A model generated the notes under the pieces. That model saw only the letters and a list, made by a program, of their open reading frames with translations, had not been told where the DNA came from and did not search any database. A program made the translations under genes and the position numbers. From an uncultured Parasutterella sp. (GTDB lineage Bacteria; Pseudomonadota; Gammaproteobacteria; Burkholderiales; Burkholderiaceae_F): DNA of 40,855 nucleotides. Of this stretch, positions 1-8,922 are shown piece after piece. The stretch covers positions 1 through 40,855 of the forward strand of contig CANQMZ010000002.1 in assembly GCA_947625105.1 (NCBI GenBank), read 5' to 3'. The first letter of the stretch is position 1. Each line of letters begins with the position of its first letter.

Positions 1-117
1 GGTGTTGAAGGCCATTTAAGCGAAAACCTGCTGGGTTGGTTTAATGCAGGTTTGCGCGTAGGCACCAAGGGCTACCATGATGAAATGGTGGCAGTAGGTG
101 TCAAGTACATGTTCTAG
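1..117 (+). CDS. C-terminal end of an outer-membrane beta-barrel (autotransporter-like) protein, partial
   Basis: Frame 1 is open from the window edge to TAG at 115-117 and gives 38 residues. The tail reads as amphipathic beta strands separated by a short turn and ends in VGVKYMF, with a terminal phenylalanine. An aromatic last residue on an alternating strand is the BAM recognition signal of outer-membrane barrels, and this spacing resembles the end of autotransporter translocator domains. Everything upstream lies outside the window, so the passenger and exact family cannot be named. A strong terminator follows at 204-241. Confidence 0.6.
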   Translation, partial: GVEGHLSENLLGWFNAGLRVGTKGYHDEMVAVGVKYMF

Positions 118-203
118 TTGAGTCTATTGGCAAGAGGGAGGATAAAGAATCTTTCCTTATTGCCGAAAGGCCGAGACAATAAACTAGAAAATTGCGTTGT
201 TTG

Positions 204-241
204 ATCTTGGGATGTCTGGGGGAGGTGTCCCAAGATTTTTT
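204..241 (+). terminator. Rho-independent terminator of the barrel gene
   Basis: A perfect 9-bp inverted repeat, ATCTTGGGA (204-212) and TCCCAAGAT (228-236), encloses a 15-nt G-rich loop and runs into six T residues (236-241). It lies 87 bases after the barrel stop codon and isolates that gene from the acyl-CoA synthetase downstream. Confidence 0.85.
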
Positions 242-564
242 CATGCTCCCTGTGTGGGTTTCCAGAATGTCCAATCACCGTCTAAACCAGAGGGATCTTT
301 ACAAAAACTTTTCTAGGGAATCTGACCATAAGCCTAATTAGCCACGGGGTAATATGCTTCACTCTTTGCCATTAAATACTCTTGCAAGGTCTCCGAGCTA
401 ATTTACGAAGGCGGTAACGGTTGGAAACAGAGTACAAGGCTACGGAATAGCCGTTTAAAGCAAAGTTTCTCTCATAGAATATTAGGGTAAGTACCCATTT
501 TTCCGTAACGGATTGGGCGTTGTTGTTAGTTAGTCTACCGTAGAGGCAGGATTCGGAGAAAAAA
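242..564. other. Gene-free leader upstream of the acyl-CoA synthetase
   Basis: I see no convincing coding sequence here. Small symmetrical elements are present: GGCTA-cggaa-TAGCC at 438-452 and GGGT-AAGT-ACCC at 485-496, the latter followed by ATTTTT. A possible -10 box TAGAAT lies at 475-480, but its best -35 (TTTAAA, 454-459) is only 15 bp away. GGAG at 555-558 is the ribosome-binding site of the next gene. The hairpins could belong to a 5' untranslated region, but I recognise no riboswitch class. Confidence 0.4.
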
Positions 565-2403
565 TTGATCGATACAAAAGAAGAACGAGCCAAGGCGTTG
601 GATCAATTAAAAACTCTTTGTGAGTTTTTACAGAACAGGGTGATTAAAGGACCGGCTGAAGAGGCCTTGAGGGAATTTAATAAATCCACTCGTCAGTGGG
701 TATCTGTCACCTATAAGGAACTTTCGCAAAAGATTCTTGCTTGGCAAAAGGCTTTTGCTTCCATTGAGCTTTCACGCGGAGATCGTGTGGCCATGCTTTT
801 GCCAAACGGTGTTAATGCCGTCTGCTTTGATCAGGCGGCAATGGCAAACGGTTTGGTGCCAGTACCTCTCCATGCGATTGATACTGCCGCCTCGAGCGCT
901 TATATCTTGCAAGACAGCGGAGCCAGCGTCCTCGTGACTAACCGTAAGAGTAAGTGGGATCTCATCAAAGAATGCAAGTTTGACCTTTCTGCCATTAAAA
1001 GAGTTGTTATTACTGAGGAAGACTCCGAGGATGACGGCTTGGTGATCGGTTTAAGAACATGGTTGCAGAAAGCTAAGCAAGATATCAGACTTCCTGAACC
1101 GCCCACAGAAGAGGATCTTGCCTGTATCGTCTATACCTCCGGGACAACGGGTTTGCCAAAAGGAGTAATGCTCACACATAAAAACGTGGCGAGCAATGTT
1201 CGTTCAACTCTCGCCCATGTCAAGCCCAATATCGGCGATGTGTTTTTGTCCTTCTTGCCACTTTCTCACATGTTTGAAAGAACTGCGGGTTACTACCTCG
1301 CTTTGGCAACGGGCTCCACCATTGTCTACAACAGATCACTTCAATATTTGGCGGAAGATTTCAAAATTGCGAAACCGGATGTTCTGATTTCTGTCCCTAG
1401 AGTCTACGAGCGAATTTACGCCAAACTCAACGAAGCATTGGCTAAAAAGGGAAAAGCCTCAAAACTGCTTTTTGGTCTTGCGGTCAATTCTGGTTGGAGG
1501 GCCTTTTGTAAGCGCAACAAGATTCAGACTCCGGCAATTAAGTTTCCATTGGTCGATAGTTTGGTTTTAGGGACAGTGGGTAACAAAATTTCCAAGATGC
1601 TTACTTCCCAATTCGGCGGCAAACTTCGTGTGGCAATCAGCGGGGGCGCTTCCCTTAACCCTAAGGTTGCCAAGGTGTTTTGTGGTCTGGGTTTGCCAGT
1701 GATTCAAGGTTACGGAATGACGGAGACTTCTCCGATCATCTCCGGCAATAATGTCACTGATAATGATCCCGCAACGGTCGGCCGTGCACTGAAGGATGTT
1801 CAAATTTGTCTTGGCGACAAGAACGAGATTTTGGTCAGGGGCGATCTGGTCATGAAGGGTTATTGGAAGCGGGAAAAGGATACCCGGGATGCAATTACTG
1901 CGGACGGATGGCTTAAAACCGGTGATCAGGGACAATACGATGAGCAGGGCAGGCTGAAGATCGTCGGAAGAATTAAAGAGATTCTTGTAACCTCCACCGG
2001 GGAGAAAATTTCTCCCGTGGACATCGAAAGCGCAGTCGAAACTTTACCTTTGGTTAACCAGTGCTATGCGGTTGGAGACGGGAAACCATACATTGCTGTC
2101 CTTGTTTCTTTGAATAAAGATTTTTGGGCAAACCTTTGCGAAACGCTAAATCTTGATCCCAACAATCCCGAGTCTTTGAAAGACACGAAAGCTCGACATG
2201 AGGTTCTCTCGCAGGTAAAAAAGGCTTGTGGTGCTTTTCCTAATTACGCGGTGCCTAGAAATGTCTCTTTGACGCTTGATGAATGGACAATCGAAAATGG
2301 ATTGCTCACTCCGACATTAAAACTCAAGAGAAAACCTATGGAAGAAAAGTACGAAAAACTCCTTGCCGAAATGTATTCGGGCATCCGCAAAAGTAAAGCT
2401 TAA
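565..2403 (+). CDS. Long-chain fatty acid--CoA ligase (AMP-forming, FAA1/COG1022 type)
   Basis: Activates long-chain fatty acids to acyl-CoA through an acyl-adenylate, feeding phospholipid synthesis, fatty-acid salvage or degradation at the cytoplasmic face of the membrane. The 612-residue protein carries the ANL-superfamily motifs in order: the phosphate-binding loop YTSGTTGLPKG at 190-200, GYGMTETSP from 382, the GD of motif A7 at 453-454 followed by the hinge-region GRIKE, and the catalytic-lysine region GEKISP with K481. The layout resembles the eukaryote-like long-chain synthetases more than E. coli FadD. The start is TTG at 565, supported by GGAG 6 nt upstream; no ATG near it fits as well. 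No other beta-oxidation gene is adjacent, so the direction of flux cannot be told from context. The exact chain-length preference is not visible. Confidence 0.9.
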   Translation: MIDTKEERAKALDQLKTLCEFLQNRVIKGPAEEALREFNKSTRQWVSVTYKELSQKILAWQKAFASIELSRGDRVAMLLPNGVNAVCFDQAAMANGLVPVPLHAIDTAASSAYILQDSGASVLVTNRKSKWDLIKECKFDLSAIKRVVITEEDSEDDGLVIGLRTWLQKAKQDIRLPEPPTEEDLACIVYTSGTTGLPKGVMLTHKNVASNVRSTLAHVKPNIGDVFLSFLPLSHMFERTAGYYLALATGSTIVYNRSLQYLAEDFKIAKPDVLISVPRVYERIYAKLNEALAKKGKASKLLFGLAVNSGWRAFCKRNKIQTPAIKFPLVDSLVLGTVGNKISKMLTSQFGGKLRVAISGGASLNPKVAKVFCGLGLPVIQGYGMTETSPIISGNNVTDNDPATVGRALKDVQICLGDKNEILVRGDLVMKGYWKREKDTRDAITADGWLKTGDQGQYDEQGRLKIVGRIKEILVTSTGEKISPVDIESAVETLPLVNQCYAVGDGKPYIAVLVSLNKDFWANLCETLNLDPNNPESLKDTKARHEVLSQVKKACGAFPNYAVPRNVSLTLDEWTIENGLLTPTLKLKRKPMEEKYEKLLAEMYSGIRKSKA

Positions 2404-2462
2404 AAAAACTTATCACCTAAACATATAATTGGGTCTGTAGCAATTAATTAAAAAAAAGAAAA

Positions 2463-3803
2463 GTGCGTTCCACAGAAACGATAAAAGCGGCGTACAAGGG
2501 TACTGAAAAGCATGAGCGTTCGGAAGCAATGGCTCCCGAATGGATGCTTCATGCAACCGATATGGTGATGCAGTATTACCTAGATAGGGAGTTGGTCCTT
2601 GATCATTGCGTTTTGCGTAAATTCCCAAAGCCGCAAGACAATCACAGATACATGCTTTATGCGCATGTTCCTTTTTGCCGCACGCTGTGTTCTTACTGCA
2701 CTTTCCATAGATTTCTGTTTAAGGAATACAAGGCTCGTGAATACTTCATCAATCTCCGAAAAGAAATGACGGAGGTTCATGATTTGGGCTACGACTTCAC
2801 TTCGATGTACATCGGAGGCGGTACGACAACCGTCTTGATGGATGAACTGGTTAAGACTATCGAGCTCGCAAGGAAACTCTTCCCCTCAATGAAAGAAGTC
2901 TCTTGCGAAACCGATCCTCAAGCCATGGGCGATCCGAGCATTAAGCTGCTGAAGGGCTTAGTTGATCGCATGTCCATCGGTGTGCAAAGTTTCAATGACG
3001 ATATTTTGCGCATGACCGAAAGGGATAAATTCGGTACCGCAGAACAGGTGTTCGAGTACATCGCCAAGGCCAAAGAGGACTTCCCCATTTGCAACGTTGA
3101 CATGATGTTTGGTTTCAGAGGGCAGACTGATGAAATCTTGCAGCATGACATGGATACGGTTTTAAAGCTTCTTCCTCGCCAAATCACTACTTACCCGTTA
3201 ATGGTGACTAGCCAGACTAGGCGGAGTGTTAAGGACAAAATTGCTGCTCCGACTAGCATTCTGGCCCGTCAATACAGAATCATCTTGGATACGCTAAGCA
3301 AGGAATACACCCAACTGTCTTCCTGGGCTTTCGGTCAAGCCACCAATGAGGGCTTTGACGAGTACGTGATTGACAATGACGAATACCTAGGCATCGGCTC
3401 CGGCGCTTTTAGTTTCTTGGGCGATAGCCTATACGTCAATACATTTTCGTTACGGCGCTATAGCGAAAGGCTTCGTGAAGGTCACTGCGGAGTGGAAAGA
3501 AAGAGAACATTTACCAAGCCCAATATTCTGCGCTACAGGTTGCTTTTATCGCTATTTGCCGGAAGGCTTACCCGGAAGTATTTTAGGCAGGTTCACCACG
3601 TGTCGTTGGATCGGGTGCTCTTCAAAGAGATGGCCGCATTGAAGCTTATCGGTGCTATCAAGGAGAATCCAGACGATAAAGACCAACTCATTGTGACCGA
3701 TCGCGGAAAGCTGATTGGACTTTTCATGATGAAGGATTTCTATTCGGCGATGGATAACATCAGGGCCGAGTTAAGAAAGCCTCTGAAAGAGTCCGATATG
3801 TAA
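2463..3803 (+). CDS. HemN/HemW-like radical SAM protein (coproporphyrinogen III oxidase family)
   Basis: Radical SAM enzyme of the coproporphyrinogen-oxidase superfamily. The [4Fe-4S] ligand motif is C72-x3-C76-x2-C79 (CRTLCSYC, numbered from the GTG at 2463), followed by the SAM-binding glycine segment YIGGGTTT and the family's MSIGVQSFND and GIGSGAFSF segments. The C-terminal third matches the HemN C-domain in outline. Members include true anaerobic oxidases, the haem chaperone HemW and several uncharacterised subgroups; I cannot assign this one. Start is uncertain: GTG 2463 has only a weak AAGAAAA upstream, while ATG at 2529 sits only 2 nt behind GGAAG. It lies 59 bases after the acyl-CoA synthetase, and its stop is in the same frame as bcsA downstream. 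Iron-sulphur chemistry fits an anaerobic or microaerobic gut life. Confidence 0.75.
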   Translation: MRSTETIKAAYKGTEKHERSEAMAPEWMLHATDMVMQYYLDRELVLDHCVLRKFPKPQDNHRYMLYAHVPFCRTLCSYCTFHRFLFKEYKAREYFINLRKEMTEVHDLGYDFTSMYIGGGTTTVLMDELVKTIELARKLFPSMKEVSCETDPQAMGDPSIKLLKGLVDRMSIGVQSFNDDILRMTERDKFGTAEQVFEYIAKAKEDFPICNVDMMFGFRGQTDEILQHDMDTVLKLLPRQITTYPLMVTSQTRRSVKDKIAAPTSILARQYRIILDTLSKEYTQLSSWAFGQATNEGFDEYVIDNDEYLGIGSGAFSFLGDSLYVNTFSLRRYSERLREGHCGVERKRTFTKPNILRYRLLLSLFAGRLTRKYFRQVHHVSLDRVLFKEMAALKLIGAIKENPDDKDQLIVTDRGKLIGLFMMKDFYSAMDNIRAELRKPLKESDM

Positions 3804-3823
3804 AGGTTTGTTACCTTAATTTT
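3803..3823 (+). terminator. Possible weak terminator after the radical SAM gene
   Basis: AAGGT (3803-3807) and ACCTT (3813-3817) form a 5-bp stem with a 5-nt loop and are followed by AATTTTTG. The stem is short and the T run is offset by two bases, so read-through into bcsA is likely. Confidence 0.3.
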
Positions 3824-3887
3824 TGTTGGGTTTGTTTTAAGAAGTTTTTCGGGAGGAAAATATCCCAGTAGTCGTTTCCTTTTTTCT

Positions 3888-6566
3888 ATGCTATTTCTAG
3901 ATCTGTATAGTCGTTTGCGGTGCAACCTCAGGGATGCGTCCAGGTTTCTACGGCATAACTGCCGTGGACAGTGGAGCTATTGGATCAATTTTTTGTTTTT
4001 AATGTTGGCATGGCTTTTACTGCCGCTTGAAAACAGGTTTTTTAAAAAACTAATCAAAAACAAAGAGTTTTATTTCCCTCAAATCAATTTCCAGGCCCTA
4101 AGACCACTCGATGGGATAAGGATGTTCATTCAGGTTTTGTACCTGTTGATTTTTTCTGTTAGTAAGGCTTCTGCCGCCTCCAGGGTTGGAAAAAAACGCG
4201 CAAAAAGATTCTTTGTCTTTGCTTGGTTCACCAAATTCCGACTGAAGTTGATCAATAAGCTTAGAAGCCAATCTCAATTGCTTTCTAAGCAGTTGCTTTC
4301 AGAAAAGGCAACTGGCCACGCTTCAGGACCCAAAATCAGCATTTTTAAAAAGATCATTATTGGGTTGCTTCTTGCTATAGGGTTGGTGCTTTACGTCGTT
4401 TGCGTCACTCAACCGTTCAGTTTGGAAGAGCAGATCATATTTCTGATGATTCTTTGGCTAAGCGCCCTGCTGCTTTTCCAGGCCCAAACAAGACTGACGC
4501 TGTTGATGTTGATGGTGATCTCGATTATTGTGTCTTCCCGTTACATGTGGTGGCGCTATAACGAGACCCTCAATCCTAATAGTTATCTTTCAGTCATCTT
4601 CACATGGATGTTGGTTTTGGCTGAAACCTACGCTTTTGTGGTCATGCTCTTGGGGTATTTTCAGGTTTGTTGGGTCTTAGATAGGAAGGCCCGGTCAATG
4701 CCTCCGGACCCGACCACCTGGCCGCATGTGGATATTTTTATCCCGACATACAATGAGCCGCTTGATGTGGTCAAACCTACGGTTTATGCGGCCCTTTGCC
4801 TAGATTGGCCTAAAGAGAAGCTTCATGTCCATGTGTTAGACGATGGGAGCAGAAAGGAATTTGAGGATTTTTCCAGAGAAATCGGCGCCAATTACATCAA
4901 AAGGGAAATCCACAACCACGCTAAAGCAGGCAATATCAACCATGCGATGGGAGTCACTCATGGTGAATTTATTGCGATTTTTGACTGTGACCATGTGCCG
5001 GTAAGATCTTTTTTGCAGAAGACGATGGGTTGGTTTTTGAAGGATGAGAAGATCGCTCTCGTGCAAACGCCTCACCATTTTTATTCTCAAGATCCTTTTG
5101 AGAAAAATCTTCACTTTAAGGAAAATGTTCCAAACGAGAATTCCTTATTTCATGACTTTATCCAAAAGGGTAACGACACATGGAACGCCACGATGTTTTG
5201 TGGCTCTTGTGCTGTAATAAGGCGTAAGGCTTTGGAAGAGGTTGGAGGTATTGCGGTCGAGACGGTGACAGAGGATGCTCATACTTCATTGAAATTAAAT
5301 CGCAAGGGCTGGTCTTCTGCATTTTTGAGTACTCCGCTTTCTGCGGGATTAAGCACGGAGACGCTAGCCGCGCATATCGGTCAGAGGATCCGTTGGGCAA
5401 GAGGAATGGTTCAGATCTTCCGATTGGATAATCCTCTTTTTGGCAAAGGCTTGAGTATTCCGCAACGGCTTTGCTTTCTTAATGCCATGATCCATTTTTT
5501 CCACGGCTTGCCAAGGATCATCTTCTTGATAGCGCCTTTGCCATTTCTCTTCGCCAATATCTATGTCATTTACGCCAGTGCGGTGGCTATATTCGTTTAT
5601 CTGATACCCCATATGGTTCATTCAACCATGACCACTTATGCGATTCATCGTGGTTATCGGTTCCCTTTTATTAGTGCGCTTTATGAAACCATTCTGTCTT
5701 GGTACATTTTTGTGCCTACCTTGGTTGCTATTTTTGCTCCTCATAAAGGGAAATTTAACGTCACCGCCAAGGGTGGAGTTATTGATAGAGCCTACCTGGA
5801 TTGGTCGATTACCAAGCCGTATTTGTGGTTATTAATTCTGAACGTGGCCGGATTCGTCATTGGTCTGTACAGAATGATTGGCTCTAGCCCCTACGAGATG
5901 GTCATGTTAGGTATCAATGTGGGATGGATAGCCTATAACCTTTTAATCTTGTTTGCCGCAATCGCAGTTTCGGTGGAAAGCGTCCAACAAAGGAAATTCC
6001 CCCGTGTTTCCTTTACAGAAAGCGTGAGATTAAAGATTGGAGAGGAGCTGGTTAATGGTACTCTGACAGCCTTTTCCCAGAAGGATTGTTTGGTTCAAAT
6101 CAAGCCGGCGGATTTGGAACTAATTCCTGAAGACCGAAGTGTTGAATTGATTTTTGGGTCAAAATCAAAAGAGGTGCGTTTTAATTGCACCGTGACAACC
6201 ATGTTTTCCAACGGGATTTTGGAGCTGCTCGTTCACCAAGAAACTTTAGCTAAAGAAATGCAATTTACTGCTTGCACTTTTGGTACCCCGGAGATTTGGA
6301 TACAAAAGCAAAGCAAAGTTAGAGGCTACGGAATGCTCGATGGTCTAGTCGCTTTGCTGCGGATGGCTAGGCTTGGAGTAAGTGCCTTCATTGAGTATGC
6401 TCCTCGTAACACTAGTTTGTTATTCCGTATCTTCGCAGGTTCGCTCGGGTGGACGATGAGTTTCCTTCCTCGCTATCCGACACTGAAAGTGAACAAATCA
6501 GGCAATTGCTTTGAGCCTCAGGGCGTCAGATATCCTCTTTTCCGACCTAATCGGAAAATACTCTGA
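3888..6566 (+). CDS. bcsA: Cellulose synthase catalytic subunit BcsA (UDP-forming)
   Basis: Inner-membrane GT2 processive glycosyltransferase that polymerises UDP-glucose into beta-1,4-glucan and threads it through its own channel. At 892 residues it is close to E. coli BcsA (about 870) and resembles it along its length. The catalytic motifs are present: D318-D319 (DDGS), D366-x-D368 (FDCDH), TED with D463, and Q499-R-I-R-W503. The gating loop F623-N-V-T-A-K-G629 is intact. A PilZ domain follows: the arginine motif R702-K-F-P-R706 is kept, but the expected D-x-S-x-x-G reads A728-F-S730-Q-K-D733, so c-di-GMP binding may be weakened. About four N-terminal and four further TM helices flank the GT domain. 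ATG 3888 is the first start after the previous in-frame stop; GGGAGG at 3851-3856 is too far away to serve it. Confidence 0.97.
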   Translation: MLFLDLYSRLRCNLRDASRFLRHNCRGQWSYWINFLFLMLAWLLLPLENRFFKKLIKNKEFYFPQINFQALRPLDGIRMFIQVLYLLIFSVSKASAASRVGKKRAKRFFVFAWFTKFRLKLINKLRSQSQLLSKQLLSEKATGHASGPKISIFKKIIIGLLLAIGLVLYVVCVTQPFSLEEQIIFLMILWLSALLLFQAQTRLTLLMLMVISIIVSSRYMWWRYNETLNPNSYLSVIFTWMLVLAETYAFVVMLLGYFQVCWVLDRKARSMPPDPTTWPHVDIFIPTYNEPLDVVKPTVYAALCLDWPKEKLHVHVLDDGSRKEFEDFSREIGANYIKREIHNHAKAGNINHAMGVTHGEFIAIFDCDHVPVRSFLQKTMGWFLKDEKIALVQTPHHFYSQDPFEKNLHFKENVPNENSLFHDFIQKGNDTWNATMFCGSCAVIRRKALEEVGGIAVETVTEDAHTSLKLNRKGWSSAFLSTPLSAGLSTETLAAHIGQRIRWARGMVQIFRLDNPLFGKGLSIPQRLCFLNAMIHFFHGLPRIIFLIAPLPFLFANIYVIYASAVAIFVYLIPHMVHSTMTTYAIHRGYRFPFISALYETILSWYIFVPTLVAIFAPHKGKFNVTAKGGVIDRAYLDWSITKPYLWLLILNVAGFVIGLYRMIGSSPYEMVMLGINVGWIAYNLLILFAAIAVSVESVQQRKFPRVSFTESVRLKIGEELVNGTLTAFSQKDCLVQIKPADLELIPEDRSVELIFGSKSKEVRFNCTVTTMFSNGILELLVHQETLAKEMQFTACTFGTPEIWIQKQSKVRGYGMLDGLVALLRMARLGVSAFIEYAPRNTSLLFRIFAGSLGWTMSFLPRYPTLKVNKSGNCFEPQGVRYPLFRPNRKIL

Positions 6567-6642
6567 ATGCGGATAAGTAATTAAAATAAGGAAATTAGTC
6601 TGATTTTTTAGAAGTTAGAACCTTTTTCGAAAGAAATTTTTA

Positions 6643-8913
6643 ATGGAAATGGCGACCAGAAAAAAGCTGACAAATAACTTGAGAATCTCGTTATCAACAG
6701 CCCTTATTTGTTGTTTATCTCTTTGTTGTCTGAATCTTGGTGCCCAAGAGACAAAGTACTCAAGAGATGTTATCCCGAACTACCGCACGGATGTCATTCC
6801 TGTTATCAAGAAAGATACGCCGCTCTTTAACTACTCTACTGAGGGCGCGATTGAACAGATCAAGATGACGGGTATCTACAACGAGAGAAGTTTTCGGTTT
6901 TATTCAACCAAAAATGAAGTCATTTCCAAAGCTTCGGTGACTGTTCGTTATACCCCCTCTCCGGCACTGATCCCACAGCAAAGCCAACTCAATGTTTATT
7001 TGAATGGTCAACTGCAGAAAAGTTTGCCGATAACTAAGGAACAGTTGGGTAAGCAAGTATCTGAGACCGTTGAATTTAATCCTAAGCAGATCGAGGATTC
7101 AAACAGGATTACCTTGGAGTTCGTTGGACAATACACAACGGTATGCGGCACTATTGCCAATCCCGCCCTTTGGCTTACAGTGGATAAATCAAGTTATCTC
7201 ACTTTGAATACCCAAAAGATCAGACTGGCCAACGATTTATCGCTTTTTCCAATTCCCTTTATAAATACTCAGAATCCCTCTTCAACCTCTCTTCCGATCG
7301 TTTTTGCTAATAAACCGAGCGATTTGATGAAGACTGCGGCTGCGGTATTTGCTTCCATGGGCGGGGTTAAAGCCCAGTGGCGCGGTATCGAATACCCCGT
7401 CTACATTAACGAGCAGCCCTCTGAACAGAACTACGTGGTCTTCGCGACTAATTTGGACCGACCCGAATTTCTTAAAAACCTGCCTAAAGTCCAGGCTCCG
7501 ACCATATCCATCATTGATGCGCCCAACAGCCTTTATGCCAAGATTTTAGTGATTTCAGGTCGAGACGAGGCCGATCTGATCACGGCAACTCGATGGCTTG
7601 CTACAGCCGACAAAGGCCTGGCTGGTGACACGGTCAGCATTGTCGGATTCAAAGCCCTGCCTGACAGGCTTCCTTACGATGCGCCCGACTGGATCAGAAC
7701 TGATAAAAAGGTAAGCTTTGATCAAATTGCCAAGTACAAGGGGCAATTGACGAGCTCGGGTTTCCATCCGGCTCCCATCAAGCTGGAATTGAAGTTGCCG
7801 CCCGATCTCTTCATGGTCAATCAAAGCAATGTGAATCTAGATCTGCGCTATCGCTACACCAAGCCGACAACGGGCGAGCCGGCACAGATGAGATTCCTCC
7901 TGAATGATCACTTGGTTGAATCTTATGATCTGAGTCCTAAGAGTACGAGTAGCTCCTTTAATTCCCAGTTCTCTTTGTTAAACGGATTAGCCAACCTGTG
8001 GAATGGGACGTCAATCCCTAGCGACATGCTTTCCCCGGAAAACATGCTCACTTTTGACTTTCAGTACGGATTGGCTGTCGCAGGTGGTTCTCCTGAAAAC
8101 TGCAAATCAGTGGCGCTTATTCCCAACCAAGTTGAGGTTGATCCCAATTCTACGATTGATTTCAGTGGCTTCTACCACTTCGCGAAACTTCCCGATTTGA
8201 AACTGTTTACGGTAAGTGGTTTCCCATTTACTAAGTATGCAGACTTGTCACAGACTCTTGTGCTGATTGAGGAAAATGCCCCGGCAAACGTTTTATCAAC
8301 CCTGTTTACCGCCTTGGGTCGCCTGTCTGCGCAAACTGGCTACCCGGCGACCAAAGTGACTGTCGCCTCTTCCGTCAGCAAGGATAATGCTAAGGACAAG
8401 GATATTTTGGTCATTGCTGAGACAGACAGAAAAATCGGTACGATGGATAAGGCCGATCCTCTCATTATTCTCGATGCGTTGAGGCAGAAATTAAAGAGTA
8501 CGTTTTCTCCGGATGCTGACAAGGTGGCCTACAGCACTTACGCTGAAGATACGGGCATTGCGGCTATGGTGCAGTATGAGTCCCCATATAGCTCGGAAAG
8601 GTCAATAGTCGGCCTGTTCGGTGACGGCCAGGATGGAAGTTTCTTGCTCAATAAGCGCCTGATGAATCCGGGAGATTTAAAGCAGATCGGCGGAGCGGTG
8701 GCGATTATTAAACCGAACGCGGAACCGGCTAGCTATATGGTCGGAGAGACGTATTTTTCTGGTTCCCTGCCTTGGCATCAAAGAATTTGGTACTCGTTGC
8801 TTGATCAACCTTTGCTGTTGGTGCTCTTCTCTCTGATCTGCGCGTTGCTGATTGCCGGTGGTGTCTTCTACATCATGCACTCGGTTATACGGTTGCGTAG
8901 CCGTCGTCACTAG
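6643..8913 (+). CDS. bcsB: Cellulose synthase periplasmic/regulatory subunit BcsB
   Basis: Periplasmic partner that anchors to BcsA through a C-terminal TM helix and guides the nascent glucan away from the membrane. The 756-residue product has a signal peptide (hydrophobic run about 15-32, then AQ), alternating carbohydrate-binding and flavodoxin-like regions typical of BcsB, and one terminal TM helix (about 728-750) ending in a basic tail. It follows bcsA by 76 bases. Two start codons sit six bases apart (6643 and 6649), and the ribosome-binding site is only a GAAAGAAA stretch, so the first residues are uncertain. Its stop is 9 bases before bcsZ. Length and motif order are ordinary for the family, and nothing suggests a fusion or truncation. 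Confidence 0.95.
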   Translation: MEMATRKKLTNNLRISLSTALICCLSLCCLNLGAQETKYSRDVIPNYRTDVIPVIKKDTPLFNYSTEGAIEQIKMTGIYNERSFRFYSTKNEVISKASVTVRYTPSPALIPQQSQLNVYLNGQLQKSLPITKEQLGKQVSETVEFNPKQIEDSNRITLEFVGQYTTVCGTIANPALWLTVDKSSYLTLNTQKIRLANDLSLFPIPFINTQNPSSTSLPIVFANKPSDLMKTAAAVFASMGGVKAQWRGIEYPVYINEQPSEQNYVVFATNLDRPEFLKNLPKVQAPTISIIDAPNSLYAKILVISGRDEADLITATRWLATADKGLAGDTVSIVGFKALPDRLPYDAPDWIRTDKKVSFDQIAKYKGQLTSSGFHPAPIKLELKLPPDLFMVNQSNVNLDLRYRYTKPTTGEPAQMRFLLNDHLVESYDLSPKSTSSSFNSQFSLLNGLANLWNGTSIPSDMLSPENMLTFDFQYGLAVAGGSPENCKSVALIPNQVEVDPNSTIDFSGFYHFAKLPDLKLFTVSGFPFTKYADLSQTLVLIEENAPANVLSTLFTALGRLSAQTGYPATKVTVASSVSKDNAKDKDILVIAETDRKIGTMDKADPLIILDALRQKLKSTFSPDADKVAYSTYAEDTGIAAMVQYESPYSSERSIVGLFGDGQDGSFLLNKRLMNPGDLKQIGGAVAIIKPNAEPASYMVGETYFSGSLPWHQRIWYSLLDQPLLLVLFSLICALLIAGGVFYIMHSVIRLRSRRH

Positions 8914-8922
8914 GAGTTAGTC

